Notes: generated by a model not told the origin, from the sequence alone. Positions 46,587 through 55,277 are shown, counted from the first letter of the stretch. The stretch: 64,000 bases of DNA from Cytophagales bacterium (GCA_013297755.1 JAAFIH010000021.1:1-64000), one strand, 5' to 3'. Made by a program: numbers and translations.

Positions 46587-47780
46587 TTATTTATCCTTGA
46601 ATATTGACTCTGCTTGTTCTATCGAAAATAAGTCTTCTCTCTTATTTTTCCCTTTTATTAAAGAAGTACTTTCTTCAATTTTAAATTTCATATAATCTAG
46701 CAAATACTTAGTATCTTTGGCATAAATGTTGTATATTCTGTTTAAAATCTTGGCAGTAGTTTCCAAATTATAAACGTGTTCATCGTTATAGTGAGCATAG
46801 CCTGTTAAAATATCAAAAATTTCTTCATGGTATAGATAAGGCGAATACTGCAACCTATCTTTAAAAAACTTTATGGTTTCTTCATCTTTAGTAATAAATT
46901 TTATCATTTCGGAAATTTTTCCTTTTGGTGGTTCTAAAAAATACTTTGTTTGCATAGAAATACCTTTATATTCAAAATATTCTTTTATTTCGTACTTATA
47001 TTGCTTGTATAGTAAATAATGAGCAATATTGTTATTTTTATCTTGCAATAAATTATAGTTTTTTCTTATGTTGTTTTCACAATATATAAAAGATTGCAAA
47101 GGTTCTAGTTCTAACAATACTCTTTCGTCAGCTTCCAAATGTTTTGACAAAATGAGTGAATCGTGTTTGTTGCTCTTAATATTAAAATAAAAATCGGTAG
47201 AAAGGTAGCCATTAGGTTTTAGTTTTAGGATAATGGTTTGTTTGTATTTGCCAGGAATTTTATATCCATAGAACTCAAGATAAAACCAGTATCTATAAAT
47301 TTGTTTTGGTGTAACATTAAACTCATAAGATTTATATTCCATATCTTTTAATTTAGTGCTTTTTTTTGGGTAATAACCATATCTTTTTTCTGATGGATAA
47401 TCTGATGCAAAAGCACATTCTGCACGTGCAGTATCGCCATGCATAATGGTAGTTTTTAATTTTTCTAGCCATATTTCCATTTCTTGTTTGCATTCTGGTG
47501 GTTGTATTTCAAAATTACCTAAACTATTCTTTTTAAAATAAATAAAACCAGCATCCCCATCTCTAACTGGGTAAACTTTGAGTGTGTCGTTGGTTGGGTT
47601 GTATATTTTAGCACGTAACCATATTTTTTTAAAGTTATAATCTGGAAAATAAATAAAATTCAAACTATCTCTATAATTTGTAATTTTCATTGATATTGAG
47701 TCAGGCTGTGCATTTGTTTTTAATATAAAACAAAGTGAAATAGCTGATATTAAAATTTTGATGTGGTTATTCGCAGTCAT
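46587..47780 (-). CDS. Secreted protein of unknown function, tandem paralogue 1 (397 residues)
   Basis: This 397-residue protein has the same signal peptide as its paralogue (ending KTNAQ). The beta-rich N-terminal half (IWLRAKIYNPTNDTLKVYP) has diverged in its middle, and the helical C-terminal half is nearly identical. The ATG overlaps the last 14 nt of the protease gene (ATGACTGCGAATAA), implying translational coupling. Codon use and AT content match the surroundings. No family was recognised. Its tight coupling to a metallopeptidase lipoprotein suggests partners, substrate or inhibitor, but this is inference. Confidence 0.8.
   Translation of the reverse strand: MTANNHIKILISAISLCFILKTNAQPDSISMKITNYRDSLNFIYFPDYNFKKIWLRAKIYNPTNDTLKVYPVRDGDAGFIYFKKNSLGNFEIQPPECKQEMEIWLEKLKTTIMHGDTARAECAFASDYPSEKRYGYYPKKSTKLKDMEYKSYEFNVTPKQIYRYWFYLEFYGYKIPGKYKQTIILKLKPNGYLSTDFYFNIKSNKHDSLILSKHLEADERVLLELEPLQSFIYCENNIRKNYNLLQDKNNNIAHYLLYKQYKYEIKEYFEYKGISMQTKYFLEPPKGKISEMIKFITKDEETIKFFKDRLQYSPYLYHEEIFDILTGYAHYNDEHVYNLETTAKILNRIYNIYAKDTKYLLDYMKFKIEESTSLIKGKNKREDLFSIEQAESIFKDK
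46808..47222 (-). repeat. Near-identical segment shared with the downstream paralogue (copy 1)
   Basis: This is the partner of 45516-45930, encoding the shared helical C-terminal half of the two paralogues. Confidence 0.85.
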
Positions 47781-49770
47781 TTCCTCTGATAGATAAACGG
47801 TTGATTAATACATTTCTATGTCCTTCACAGAATTCTCTATTTTCGTATTGTTTGCTATAAAATTCTTCACTTGTAAGGTTAGATGTTGTGCTCGACCAAT
47901 ACTTGAACGCACACCAGTTGCTTCCATAGCCATTGCACCAATAATTATGCGATTCCAGATTATCGTCTGTATTGCATGGAAATATAGTGCTGCTACCATT
48001 TTCCATTGTTTTCATGTCCCAACAATGCCCAAGTTCGTGTATGGCATTAAGTGCTTGTCTTTTCTTAATTTCAACTGCATCTGTATTTTGCTTAGCTATA
48101 TTATTACTAAATACAATTGCAATTGGTGCATATACCTCATCAGGTGTGTTTATTTCAGAACTTCCTTTTAAAGTAATGCCATATTGGCAGCCATCTGTGG
48201 TACAAGTATTGGTAAAATAAGTATTAATTCTTGTAGTTAGTTCATTGTTAGGTTTGCCTTTAATAAAAGGATTATTTTGATAGTCGTACACTATAAATCC
48301 TTTGGCATTAAGCAAATAAGCTTTGTTTTCGAGATATAATTGTTTCTTTTCAGAAGTTAAAAACCAACGTGTAGAATTTCTAGTTGTATTTGTAAGAATT
48401 AAAGACAATTTATTTTGCTCAGTAGCCAACATCTTATAATACCAATCATACAAAGCCGCTACCACCATTTCTTTTGTAATTACTTTATCTTTAAAAGTAT
48501 TCAAATTAAATTTATCATCTAATAATTGAGCATCCAAAATAATATTACCATCTGCATCAATAAAATCTGTGCTTAATTTTTTCTGGGTCAAATTGGGATA
48601 GATTTGAGCATCTGTAGTTTTGTTATTATTGTCATCCCAAAAGGCTTTTTTCAAAATATCTGTAAAAGATGAATTGCCAATACTAAAATTACCAAAATTA
48701 TAACTATCATTACCATACAAAGATACAATATTAAAATATCTTTCCGAAAATGAAGTTATTGTAGAATTGTATGTATTAAACAACTGATTATTAAGTACTT
48801 GTATAGTATTATCACCAGTCTTAATAATATTAAAACTAGATAAATTTGATGGTAAATTAACACCAGTATAAGTTGCTAGGGCAAAAGTATGTTCACCTGG
48901 TTCTCTTAAAATTAAAGTAACTACACTTTCTAAATATGTTGGTTTTTGGTTATAATACTTAATTCTATTTCTATTAAGGCTTTTTCTAACTATTTTTACT
49001 CCATCCATATATTGATTATTTTTTATTAATATTAACGCATATTGAGTAGACTCTGAAAACGATGAAATATCGCATCTAACGTACATAGGCCTAGTATTCG
49101 TAAGACTGGAAATAAAATATTTATTTGAATTTGTACATATTTCTTCTACTTTTGTTTCTGTTTCTGTTCTGACATTTGTATAATTAAGACAACCAATATT
49201 ACTATAAAAGGGAAACTCATCTGGTGCTTCTTCTATAGGTCCACTTTTTGCAAAACTTTCGCAAGATACATCTGATCCATCAATGAATTTATTTCTTAAA
49301 TTGGCATAGTCGTTATCTATTTCTATGGCATATTGGGGCAATACACCAAAACTTCCTCCAGGATTACTTTTTTTTCGTAATTCTAATTCTCTACCTCTTC
49401 CACCTTTAAGTGGTGTTCCATACCTATCAGCATAATAATAACATTTATCATTCAGCAAATTAAAATCACACTGTGATTCCTTATAACATGCATCCCAAAC
49501 ATAGTAAGGTATACCATTGTTAAGATTAGGATGTGATTCAGATATTATTTTATAACAAATATGTACATTTGCTAACTTACATTTTACGGCTTTTTCAGCA
49601 TCATCACAAACTTTACATAAACATGGAAAAGGATACGTATCATCATATGCTGTAGTTGCCCGGGATCCTATTGTGATTACACATGATGATTTTTTTGAGC
49701 TAGTACACCCACCCCAAAGGACTATCCCTACAATCCAAAAAACGAATTTTACTAAATACTTTATTTTCAT
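47767..49770 (-). CDS. Lipoprotein zinc metallopeptidase (HELGH), 667 residues
   Basis: The signal peptide ends in a lipobox LWGGC (Cys22 followed by TSS), so it is anchored to a membrane. A cysteine-rich N-terminal part follows (FPCLCKVCDDAEKAVKCKLA). Then comes a region with a glycine-poor beta pattern (CDISSFSESTQYALILIKNNQ, resembling a carbohydrate/prepeptidase beta domain). The catalytic motif is AIHELGHCWDM with H578, E579 and H582; the third zinc ligand is not obvious. C-terminal cysteines (SHNYWCNGYGSNWCAF, REFCEGHRN) may form disulfides. I do not recognise a named family; gluzincin or metzincin-like is possible. It sits 19 bp after the barrel gene and overlaps the 397-residue gene by 14 bp. 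Confidence 0.8.
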   Translation of the reverse strand: MKIKYLVKFVFWIVGIVLWGGCTSSKKSSCVITIGSRATTAYDDTYPFPCLCKVCDDAEKAVKCKLANVHICYKIISESHPNLNNGIPYYVWDACYKESQCDFNLLNDKCYYYADRYGTPLKGGRGRELELRKKSNPGGSFGVLPQYAIEIDNDYANLRNKFIDGSDVSCESFAKSGPIEEAPDEFPFYSNIGCLNYTNVRTETETKVEEICTNSNKYFISSLTNTRPMYVRCDISSFSESTQYALILIKNNQYMDGVKIVRKSLNRNRIKYYNQKPTYLESVVTLILREPGEHTFALATYTGVNLPSNLSSFNIIKTGDNTIQVLNNQLFNTYNSTITSFSERYFNIVSLYGNDSYNFGNFSIGNSSFTDILKKAFWDDNNNKTTDAQIYPNLTQKKLSTDFIDADGNIILDAQLLDDKFNLNTFKDKVITKEMVVAALYDWYYKMLATEQNKLSLILTNTTRNSTRWFLTSEKKQLYLENKAYLLNAKGFIVYDYQNNPFIKGKPNNELTTRINTYFTNTCTTDGCQYGITLKGSSEINTPDEVYAPIAIVFSNNIAKQNTDAVEIKKRQALNAIHELGHCWDMKTMENGSSTIFPCNTDDNLESHNYWCNGYGSNWCAFKYWSSTTSNLTSEEFYSKQYENREFCEGHRNVLINRLSIRGNDCE

Positions 49771-49789
49771 TGTTTATTATTTTTATTGA

Positions 49790-50647
49790 CTAAAATTTCA
49801 AATAAATACCTATTTGCAAACTACTAAGACTATACAAAAACTGAAACTCGTTGTATGGCTTGCCTAGTGTATTGGGGAATCTTTCTGTTGTATATGCAAC
49901 TATTCTAACATCTTTATCAAATTTAGTTACTGTAAAATATTCAGCAAAAAGATAACTTGGCAAATAGTTTTCTAGCAATGCCTCATAATTTGCTCTTGTG
50001 CCAATGGCATAGCCAAAAGACAAATAATTTAATACAAACCTTACTTTAGGCGAAACATCGTAATACAACCCTGGTCTTACATACAAACTATTTTCAAACT
50101 CAAAAACGACATTATTATTTTCTCCAAAATATTTGTAATATGACCTATCAATTGGTGGCTTTGGTCGTTCGTTTGAAAAAATAATTTGATTTAAAGTAAA
50201 TTTTAGACTGTATCCACCTTCTATCAATAAGCCTATTTTAGCAGAAAATGGTATTTTGTAAGTAATATATGGATTAAAAAATAATCTATTTTTGTAAGTT
50301 TCTGATTTAAAATATTCCAATACATTTTTATTTCTCATCAAATCGTCTTCTGGTATATTTATTTCTAATCCATAAGTGTAATAAGCAAATTTAATATCCT
50401 CTTTGGCAAAACCATAACCAGCACCTAAGCCAATACTTATTTTTTTTGAAATATCAAAACCTACTCTAAACATAAAATTTGCACCCCATTGTTTTTGTGA
50501 TTGCACATATTGTGAACTATCAGTGTTTGTAAAATAAATATTTGGATTAATTTGTAAGCCTGTATGAACTGGCAAGACAGCAAAAATTTTGTTGCATAAA
50601 ATAAAATTAAAATAAAAAACTACAATTATTAATTTAACATATTTCAT
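49790..50647 (-). CDS. Outer-membrane beta-barrel protein
   Basis: This 285-residue protein has a signal peptide (residues ~5-23) and repeated amphipathic strands with Gly/aromatic patterning: GANFMFRVGFDISKKISIGLGAGYGFA, RLFFNPYITYKIPFSAKIGLLIEGGYSLKF, LYVRPGLYYDVSPKVRFVLNYLSFGYAIG. It ends LSSLQIGIYLKF, a C-terminal aromatic residue typical of barrels. The length fits an 8-12 strand barrel. It is first in the operon with the metallopeptidase, the two paralogues and the giant T9SS protein, and may assist their localisation. Confidence 0.8.
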   Translation of the reverse strand: MKYVKLIIVVFYFNFILCNKIFAVLPVHTGLQINPNIYFTNTDSSQYVQSQKQWGANFMFRVGFDISKKISIGLGAGYGFAKEDIKFAYYTYGLEINIPEDDLMRNKNVLEYFKSETYKNRLFFNPYITYKIPFSAKIGLLIEGGYSLKFTLNQIIFSNERPKPPIDRSYYKYFGENNNVVFEFENSLYVRPGLYYDVSPKVRFVLNYLSFGYAIGTRANYEALLENYLPSYLFAEYFTVTKFDKDVRIVAYTTERFPNTLGKPYNEFQFLYSLSSLQIGIYLKF

Positions 50648-50792
50648 TTTTAATTACTTTATTTAAAATTAAATCATCCCAACCACCACCACTAAATACT
50701 TTAAAGCTACATTACACTTCATCTTATTTTATATTTCTTGTAAACTTACTGCAAAAAAAATCAAAATCTATTTTTGATATGCTATATTTTAC

Positions 50793-50800
50793 TACTTTTG
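50793..50800 (+). promoter_or_regulatory. Candidate -7 box for the XRE regulator
   Basis: TACTTTTG matches TAnnTTTG; another match, TATTTTTG, lies at 50769-50776. Both are upstream of the preferred ATG at 50833 and would transcribe away from the barrel operon. The position favours the internal start over the longer frame that begins at 50779. Confidence 0.4.
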
Positions 50801-50832
50801 GTATAAAAATAAACACTTTTAATTATCAAGGC

Positions 50833-51207
50833 ATGAAAATAGGTGAAAAAATACGCAAAGTAAGAGAACTCAAAAATCTAAGCCAAGAAAATATTGCAAC
50901 AGAACTAGAAATGTCATTGGCTGGCTATGGCCGCATAGAGCGAAACGAAGTGGATATTAACCTCGAAAAACTACATAAAATAGCTAGTATATTTAAAATA
51001 AAACCAGAAGAACTTCTTACTTTTGATGATACTTTTGTGTTTAATATTAGCGGTACAAATAGTTATGCTGGCTATAATAATAATCCAGTTTACAACCATT
51101 CATTTCCAATAGAAATCAAGCAACTATACGAAGATAAAATTACTCTCCTAGAAAAATTATTGCAATCAAAAGATAATGAAATATTACTTATGAAAAAATT
51201 AAATTAA
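50833..51207 (+). CDS. XRE-family HTH transcriptional regulator
   Basis: This ~124-residue regulator has an N-terminal Cro/C1-type helix-turn-helix (KIGEKIRKVRELKNLSQENIATELEMSLAGYGRIERNEVDINLEKLHKIA). The C-terminal part is a short linker plus a coiled-coil-like helix (IKQLYEDKITLLEKLLQSKDNEILLMKK), probably for dimerisation. The ATG at 50833 begins the conserved domain; an 18-residue extension from 50779 is possible but overlaps the promoter boxes. It is divergent from the barrel-protease operon across ~190 bp, so it may regulate that operon or the adjacent modules; this is inference from position. Confidence 0.9.
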   Translation: MKIGEKIRKVRELKNLSQENIATELEMSLAGYGRIERNEVDINLEKLHKIASIFKIKPEELLTFDDTFVFNISGTNSYAGYNNNPVYNHSFPIEIKQLYEDKITLLEKLLQSKDNEILLMKKLN

Positions 51208-51218
51208 TTGTTTAAAAA

Positions 51219-51375
51219 CTTTGCTGTTCGTGATTTGTAATCACGAACCTTTGCTGTTCGTGATTTGTAATCACGAACTTCTATCATAAGTTTTTCAAAC
51301 CATATTTCAATTCTACTATTTTCGGATTGAAAATCATATAATACAGATTCCAGATTGCAAATCTGGAATAGCTGA
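51219..51375. repeat. Hairpin repeat D, copy 1 (with an extra 30-bp unit)
   Basis: Two tandem 30-bp units (51219-51248 and 51249-51278) each contain the palindrome GTTCGTGATT-TGT-AATCACGAAC. They are followed by ~97 bp ending with the hairpin ATTCCAGATT-GCA-AATCTGGAAT. Bases 51249-51375 match 52739-52865 in the same orientation, so the two copies flank the 402-residue gene as direct repeats. Confidence 0.88.
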
Positions 51376-51410
51376 ATAAAACGATTGTAGTGGCTATTTT
51401 TTTCATCCTG

Positions 51411-52619
51411 TTATTCTTTACTAATTTTAAGTGCATACTCTTTTATTCTAGGGTCGTAAAGCCATATTTTACCATTGGCATAATATCCCCTTTCTTTGTA
51501 ATATTTAATAGAATGTTCTAACTCAAATGCAAGTTCAGGAATTAACTTGCGAAGCCTCAAAGGCAATACTTTAAAATACTTTAATATTTGTAACCCTATT
51601 TTTACTTGCATTTCATAGTCGTTATCATAAACCAATTGTGCGCTTAAAATATCTCTATAAAACTCTAACAAGTGACTTGGTTTTATAATAGTAGATATTA
51701 TAGTGGGAAATTGTTTATCTGAAAAGACCAGTTTTTGTGTCATTTTTTTGAAACTCAGTGTATCTTTTTTAGTTTTCAACTTTTGCTCCATTATATTTTC
51801 ATTAAAAGTAGTAAGATGAAAATCAACGTAAAATTTATAAATAGGTGTTTTTGCATATTTTTTCTTAAATTTCATGAAGGTATCATTATAAAAATACTGA
51901 TATTCAAAATAATTATATTGATAGTACTTATTTTTATCAGAATAGTTTCTCGTCATTTTTGATACTTTTTGGCAAGAATCAAGGAATTTTTTAAACATTT
52001 CTTTTCTCTTTTCGTCATAATTACTTTCAAGATTAGTGATGTAAAACTCCTTTTCTGCTTCTGTATATGAATTTTCGCCATAAGGTTTTCTGTAAATTAC
52101 TTTTGCTTTTATTACTGTATCGCTCAAATTGGCTAAACTAGGTTCGTTTTCAAATCTATAATTAGTAGACCAATCCCAAGGTCTTTCTAATTTATTTTTG
52201 CCTGGTTTTAGTTTATATCTCTCTTTGTATCTTTTTGAGGAAAAAATAGGCAAACTTCTAATATCCCCCAGATAACTTATACTTAAATTTGCAGCTTTTA
52301 ATTTTAACTCTTCTTTAAGATCAATTTTTAATTTTGCAATTTTGCAATAATCAAACATGATTTCAATACCTGTAGCTGCACCCAAAGTTACCCAAGCAGA
52401 ATCTGATGTATTAAAATATTTTAAAATATATCCAGTATTATGATAGCTCACTACTGTATCCTTAGAATGATTATATACATAAGGAAAAGGGTGGCCTCTT
52501 TTTATATCTACTGTATCATCATCAAAACTATTAAATTTAAAAGACACCACAGAAGTGTCTAAATTTTGTGAATTACTACAAACTATACTTATAGCAATTA
52601 AAAATAGTGTTTTTTTCAT
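51411..52619 (-). CDS. Secreted protein of unknown function (402 residues), likely distant relative of the tandem paralogues
   Basis: This protein has a signal peptide MKKTLFLIAISIVCSNSQ, a beta-rich N-terminal half (VYNHSKDTVVSYHNTGYILKYF ... WVTLG) and a long helical C-terminal half. The layout matches the 392/397-residue pair: similar length, export signal, and IYNPTKDTIKVYP versus VYNHSKDTVVSYH at the same place. Identity is low. It is directly downstream (4 bp) of a short remnant that looks like the C-terminus of a metallopeptidase, repeating the protease-partner gene order. No family was recognised. Confidence 0.78.
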   Translation of the reverse strand: MKKTLFLIAISIVCSNSQNLDTSVVSFKFNSFDDDTVDIKRGHPFPYVYNHSKDTVVSYHNTGYILKYFNTSDSAWVTLGAATGIEIMFDYCKIAKLKIDLKEELKLKAANLSISYLGDIRSLPIFSSKRYKERYKLKPGKNKLERPWDWSTNYRFENEPSLANLSDTVIKAKVIYRKPYGENSYTEAEKEFYITNLESNYDEKRKEMFKKFLDSCQKVSKMTRNYSDKNKYYQYNYFEYQYFYNDTFMKFKKKYAKTPIYKFYVDFHLTTFNENIMEQKLKTKKDTLSFKKMTQKLVFSDKQFPTIISTIIKPSHLLEFYRDILSAQLVYDNDYEMQVKIGLQILKYFKVLPLRLRKLIPELAFELEHSIKYYKERGYYANGKIWLYDPRIKEYALKISKE

Positions 52620-52623
52620 TTTT

Positions 52624-52738
52624 TTAATTATTAATTCCTAATACATTCATCATTATTTGCTTGTGCACATCGCAAATATTAAAGTTATCTGCCTGATTTT
52701 TATAAAAGCCGCCAGCTCCATTTTCGCCACACCATGGT
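52624..52738 (-). pseudogene. Truncated 3' remnant of a metallopeptidase-like gene
   Basis: On the minus strand an in-frame stretch ending in TAA at 52624-52626 encodes PWCGENGAGGFYKNQ, then ADNFNICDVHKQIMMNVLGINN. The tail NICDVHKQIMMNVL parallels the end of the 667-residue protease (REFCEGHRNVLINRL): Cys, His and hydrophobic spacing agree. Upstream coding sequence is cut off at repeat D (52739), and no start or catalytic motif remains. It ends 4 bp before the 402-residue gene, mirroring the intact protease-paralogue junction. Confidence 0.6.
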
Positions 52739-52865
52739 CTTTGCTGTTCGTGATTTGTAATCAAGAACTCCTATCATAAGTTTTTCAAACCGTATTTCAA
52801 TTCTACTATTTTCGGATTGAAAATCATATAATACAGATTCTAGATTGCAAAGCTGTAAAAGCTGA
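52739..52865. repeat. Hairpin repeat D, copy 2
   Basis: This direct repeat of 51249-51375 is closely similar over 127 bp. Differences are concentrated in the hairpins: AATCAAGAAC instead of AATCACGAAC, and AGATTGCAAAGCTGTAAA instead of a perfect stem. Together with copy 1 it brackets the 402-residue gene and the protease remnant. Confidence 0.88.
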
Positions 52866-53104
52866 AAATGGAAGAATTTGTTTATGGGGGTAATAATACT
52901 TTATAACTCAAAAAAGTTTGTGGTACCCCAATAAAAAATTACAGCAACGTATTCAACTGATTATCAAGAATTTATGAAAAATTTGATATAAGTTGGGCTA
53001 ATCCTTCTAATAAAATTTCATTTTTACATGATTTTTCAAACCTAAAACTTTTATTTAAAATTTTAGTAATTTTTAGCAAATTTTCATCAATTAAATACCC
53101 CTAT

Positions 53105-54997
53105 TTATAAAGCTCCTTTTTTGATGTCTTCAACTACTGCAGGATCTAGCAAAGTAGATGTATCGCCAAGATTTGAGGTTTCGCCTTCGGCTATTTTTCG
53201 GAGTATTCTTCGCATAATCTTACCAGACCTTGTTTTGGGTAATCCTTTTACAAACTGTATTTTATCAGGTTTGGCTATGGGGCCAATTATTTTGGTAACT
53301 TCAGCCAGTATTTCTTTTCGTGTTTGATCTGGGTTTTCAACCATACCATCTGTAATCACATAGGCATAAATTCCTTGTCCTTTGATGTCATGTGGATAGG
53401 CCACTACTGCACTTTCTACAACTTTGGGATGCTCGTTGATGGCGTTTTCTACTTCGGCAGTGCCTATTCTATGGCCTGATACATTCATTACATCGTCTAC
53501 TCGACCCAAAATTCTATAATATCCTTCTGCATCTCTTTTGGCGCCATCGCCAGTAAAATACAATCCTTTGTAGGTCGAAAAGTAAGTTTGTTTGCATCTT
53601 TCGTGGTCGCCATACGTTGTTCTGATGGCACTTGGCCAAGGAAATTTAATACACAAATTGCCCTCTACACCATTTCCTTCTACTATTTTGCCATCGCTAT
53701 CTACCAAAACTGTTTGTATGCCAGGGAGTGGAAACCCAGCATGGGCTGGTTTATCAACGCCAATATTGGCTAGGGGTGAGATTAAAAAACCACCAGTTTC
53801 GGTTTGCCAATAAGTATCGCAAATGGGGCAGTTGCCATGCCCAATTTTTTCGTGGTACCAATGCCAAGCTTCTTCATTGATGGGCTCACCAACCGAACCC
53901 AGTATTTGCAAAGAATCTAGTTTGTAAGCTGCCGGAAATTCATTTCCCATAGCCATAAGCGAGCGAATGGCTGTTGGGGCAGTATAAAAAATATTTACTT
54001 GATGTTTGTCGATAGCATGCCAAAAACGACCAGCATCTGGGTAGGTAGGTATGCCCTCAAACATCAATGTGGTGGCTCCCGCCAATAGGGGGCCATATAC
54101 TATATAGGTATGTCCTGTAATCCAACCAACATCGGCCGTGCACCAAAATATTTGTCCTGGCTTGTACTGAAACACATTTTGGAAAGTATATTGTGCAAAA
54201 ACCATATAACCAGCTGTGGTGTGTACTACGCCTTTGGGTTTGCCTGTAGAGCCAGAAGTATATAAAATAAACAACTCGTCTTCGGCATCTACAGAAGCAG
54301 CTTTGTGTATGGCCGATGCTTTTTGCATCTCTTCATGGTACCAAACATCACGCCCAGACACCATATCTACTGCCTGACCTGTTCGTTTCAATACAATCGA
54401 TTTTTTGACAGATGGAGTTAATTTAAGGGCCTCATCTGCAATTTCTTTGAGTCCAATTTGCTTATTTCCTCTAAAACTTCCGTCAGAGGTTACAAGAATA
54501 TTAACAGCAGAATCGTTGATTCTATCTACCAAAGAATTGGCCGAAAATCCGCCAAAAACTACCGAATGTAAAGCTCCAATTCTAGCACAAGCTAACATAG
54601 CAATAGCAGCCTCAGGCACCATGGGCATATAAATACAAATTCTATCGCCTTTTTTAGCCCCATTGGCTAAAAGCACATTAGAGAATTTGCAAACTTCAAT
54701 GTGTAGTTGATTGTAAGTAAGTTTTCTTACTTCTTCTGATGGATTATTTGGTTCAAAAATAATGGCTGTTTGGTCGCCTCTGGTAGCCAAATGTCTATCA
54801 AGGCAATTTTCTGAAATATTTAATTTAGCACCTTCAAACCATTTTATATTGAGGTCTATAAAATTCCAATCGAGTACTTTGTCCCATTTTTTGTGCCAAG
54901 AAAAAGTTTCGGCTTGTTCGGCCCAGAAAAGTTCTGGCGTTTCTACACTTTTTTTATACTCTGATTGATATTCTGCAAAAGTGGCTATTGATTTCAT
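53105..54997 (-). CDS. acs: Acetyl-CoA synthetase (acetate-CoA ligase)
   Basis: This 630-residue AMP-forming ligase turns acetate, ATP and CoA into acetyl-CoA. Motifs are the P-loop-like LYTSGSTGKPKGVVHT, the AMP site WQTETGGFLISPL, and the hinge GRVDDVMNVSGHRIGTAEVE. Lys593 in TRSGKIMRRILRK is the residue usually regulated by acetylation. The N-terminal 50 residues (TPELFWAEQA, FSWHKKWDKVLDWNF) are typical. Length is normal. It is monocistronic with no related genes adjacent. Confidence 0.97.
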   Translation of the reverse strand: MKSIATFAEYQSEYKKSVETPELFWAEQAETFSWHKKWDKVLDWNFIDLNIKWFEGAKLNISENCLDRHLATRGDQTAIIFEPNNPSEEVRKLTYNQLHIEVCKFSNVLLANGAKKGDRICIYMPMVPEAAIAMLACARIGALHSVVFGGFSANSLVDRINDSAVNILVTSDGSFRGNKQIGLKEIADEALKLTPSVKKSIVLKRTGQAVDMVSGRDVWYHEEMQKASAIHKAASVDAEDELFILYTSGSTGKPKGVVHTTAGYMVFAQYTFQNVFQYKPGQIFWCTADVGWITGHTYIVYGPLLAGATTLMFEGIPTYPDAGRFWHAIDKHQVNIFYTAPTAIRSLMAMGNEFPAAYKLDSLQILGSVGEPINEEAWHWYHEKIGHGNCPICDTYWQTETGGFLISPLANIGVDKPAHAGFPLPGIQTVLVDSDGKIVEGNGVEGNLCIKFPWPSAIRTTYGDHERCKQTYFSTYKGLYFTGDGAKRDAEGYYRILGRVDDVMNVSGHRIGTAEVENAINEHPKVVESAVVAYPHDIKGQGIYAYVITDGMVENPDQTRKEILAEVTKIIGPIAKPDKIQFVKGLPKTRSGKIMRRILRKIAEGETSNLGDTSTLLDPAVVEDIKKGAL

Positions 54998-55277
54998 TGA
55001 TGATTTAAAAGTATGTTTTAATTTTTTTGTAAATTACTTTGTAATTTTTCATTATTCAAAGAATATAGTGTATTAAATTTAGAAAAAAAAATAATGAAGT
55101 TATAATTAATTAAATCATCAGTCGTTGTGAACTTATAAAAGGTAACTCAAAAAAATTAAATTCAATTTAAGTGCTTTCGATGTATTTTGTTACGCTGTGG
55201 CTTTAATGAGTTTTGGTGGGGCTTATTTTAAAAAAATAGACTTTAAAAGTTCTCTTAAAAGAAAAAATAATCAACTA

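Larger units (their letters stand above)
52620..53104. other. Intergenic region: gene remnant plus repeat D copy 2
   Basis: The 485 bp between the 402-residue gene and acs contain the protease-like remnant (52624-52738) and repeat D copy 2 (52739-52865). About 240 bp of AT-rich DNA follow, in which I see no feature. Confidence 0.6.

Noticed and set aside
50779-50832. Longer N-terminus of the XRE regulator
   Set aside because: The extra 18 residues are not part of the HTH fold and would overlap promoter-like boxes; the ATG at 50833 fits better.
51219-51278. Short tandem repeats that could suggest a CRISPR array
   Set aside because: The two 30-bp units are directly adjacent with no spacers, only one more unit exists far away, and there are no cas genes.
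55186-55240. Further copy of repeat A (GTGGCTTTAATGAG ... GGTGGGGCTTA)
   Set aside because: Similarity to 328-388 is limited to short GT-rich stretches; too weak to annotate as a repeat copy.
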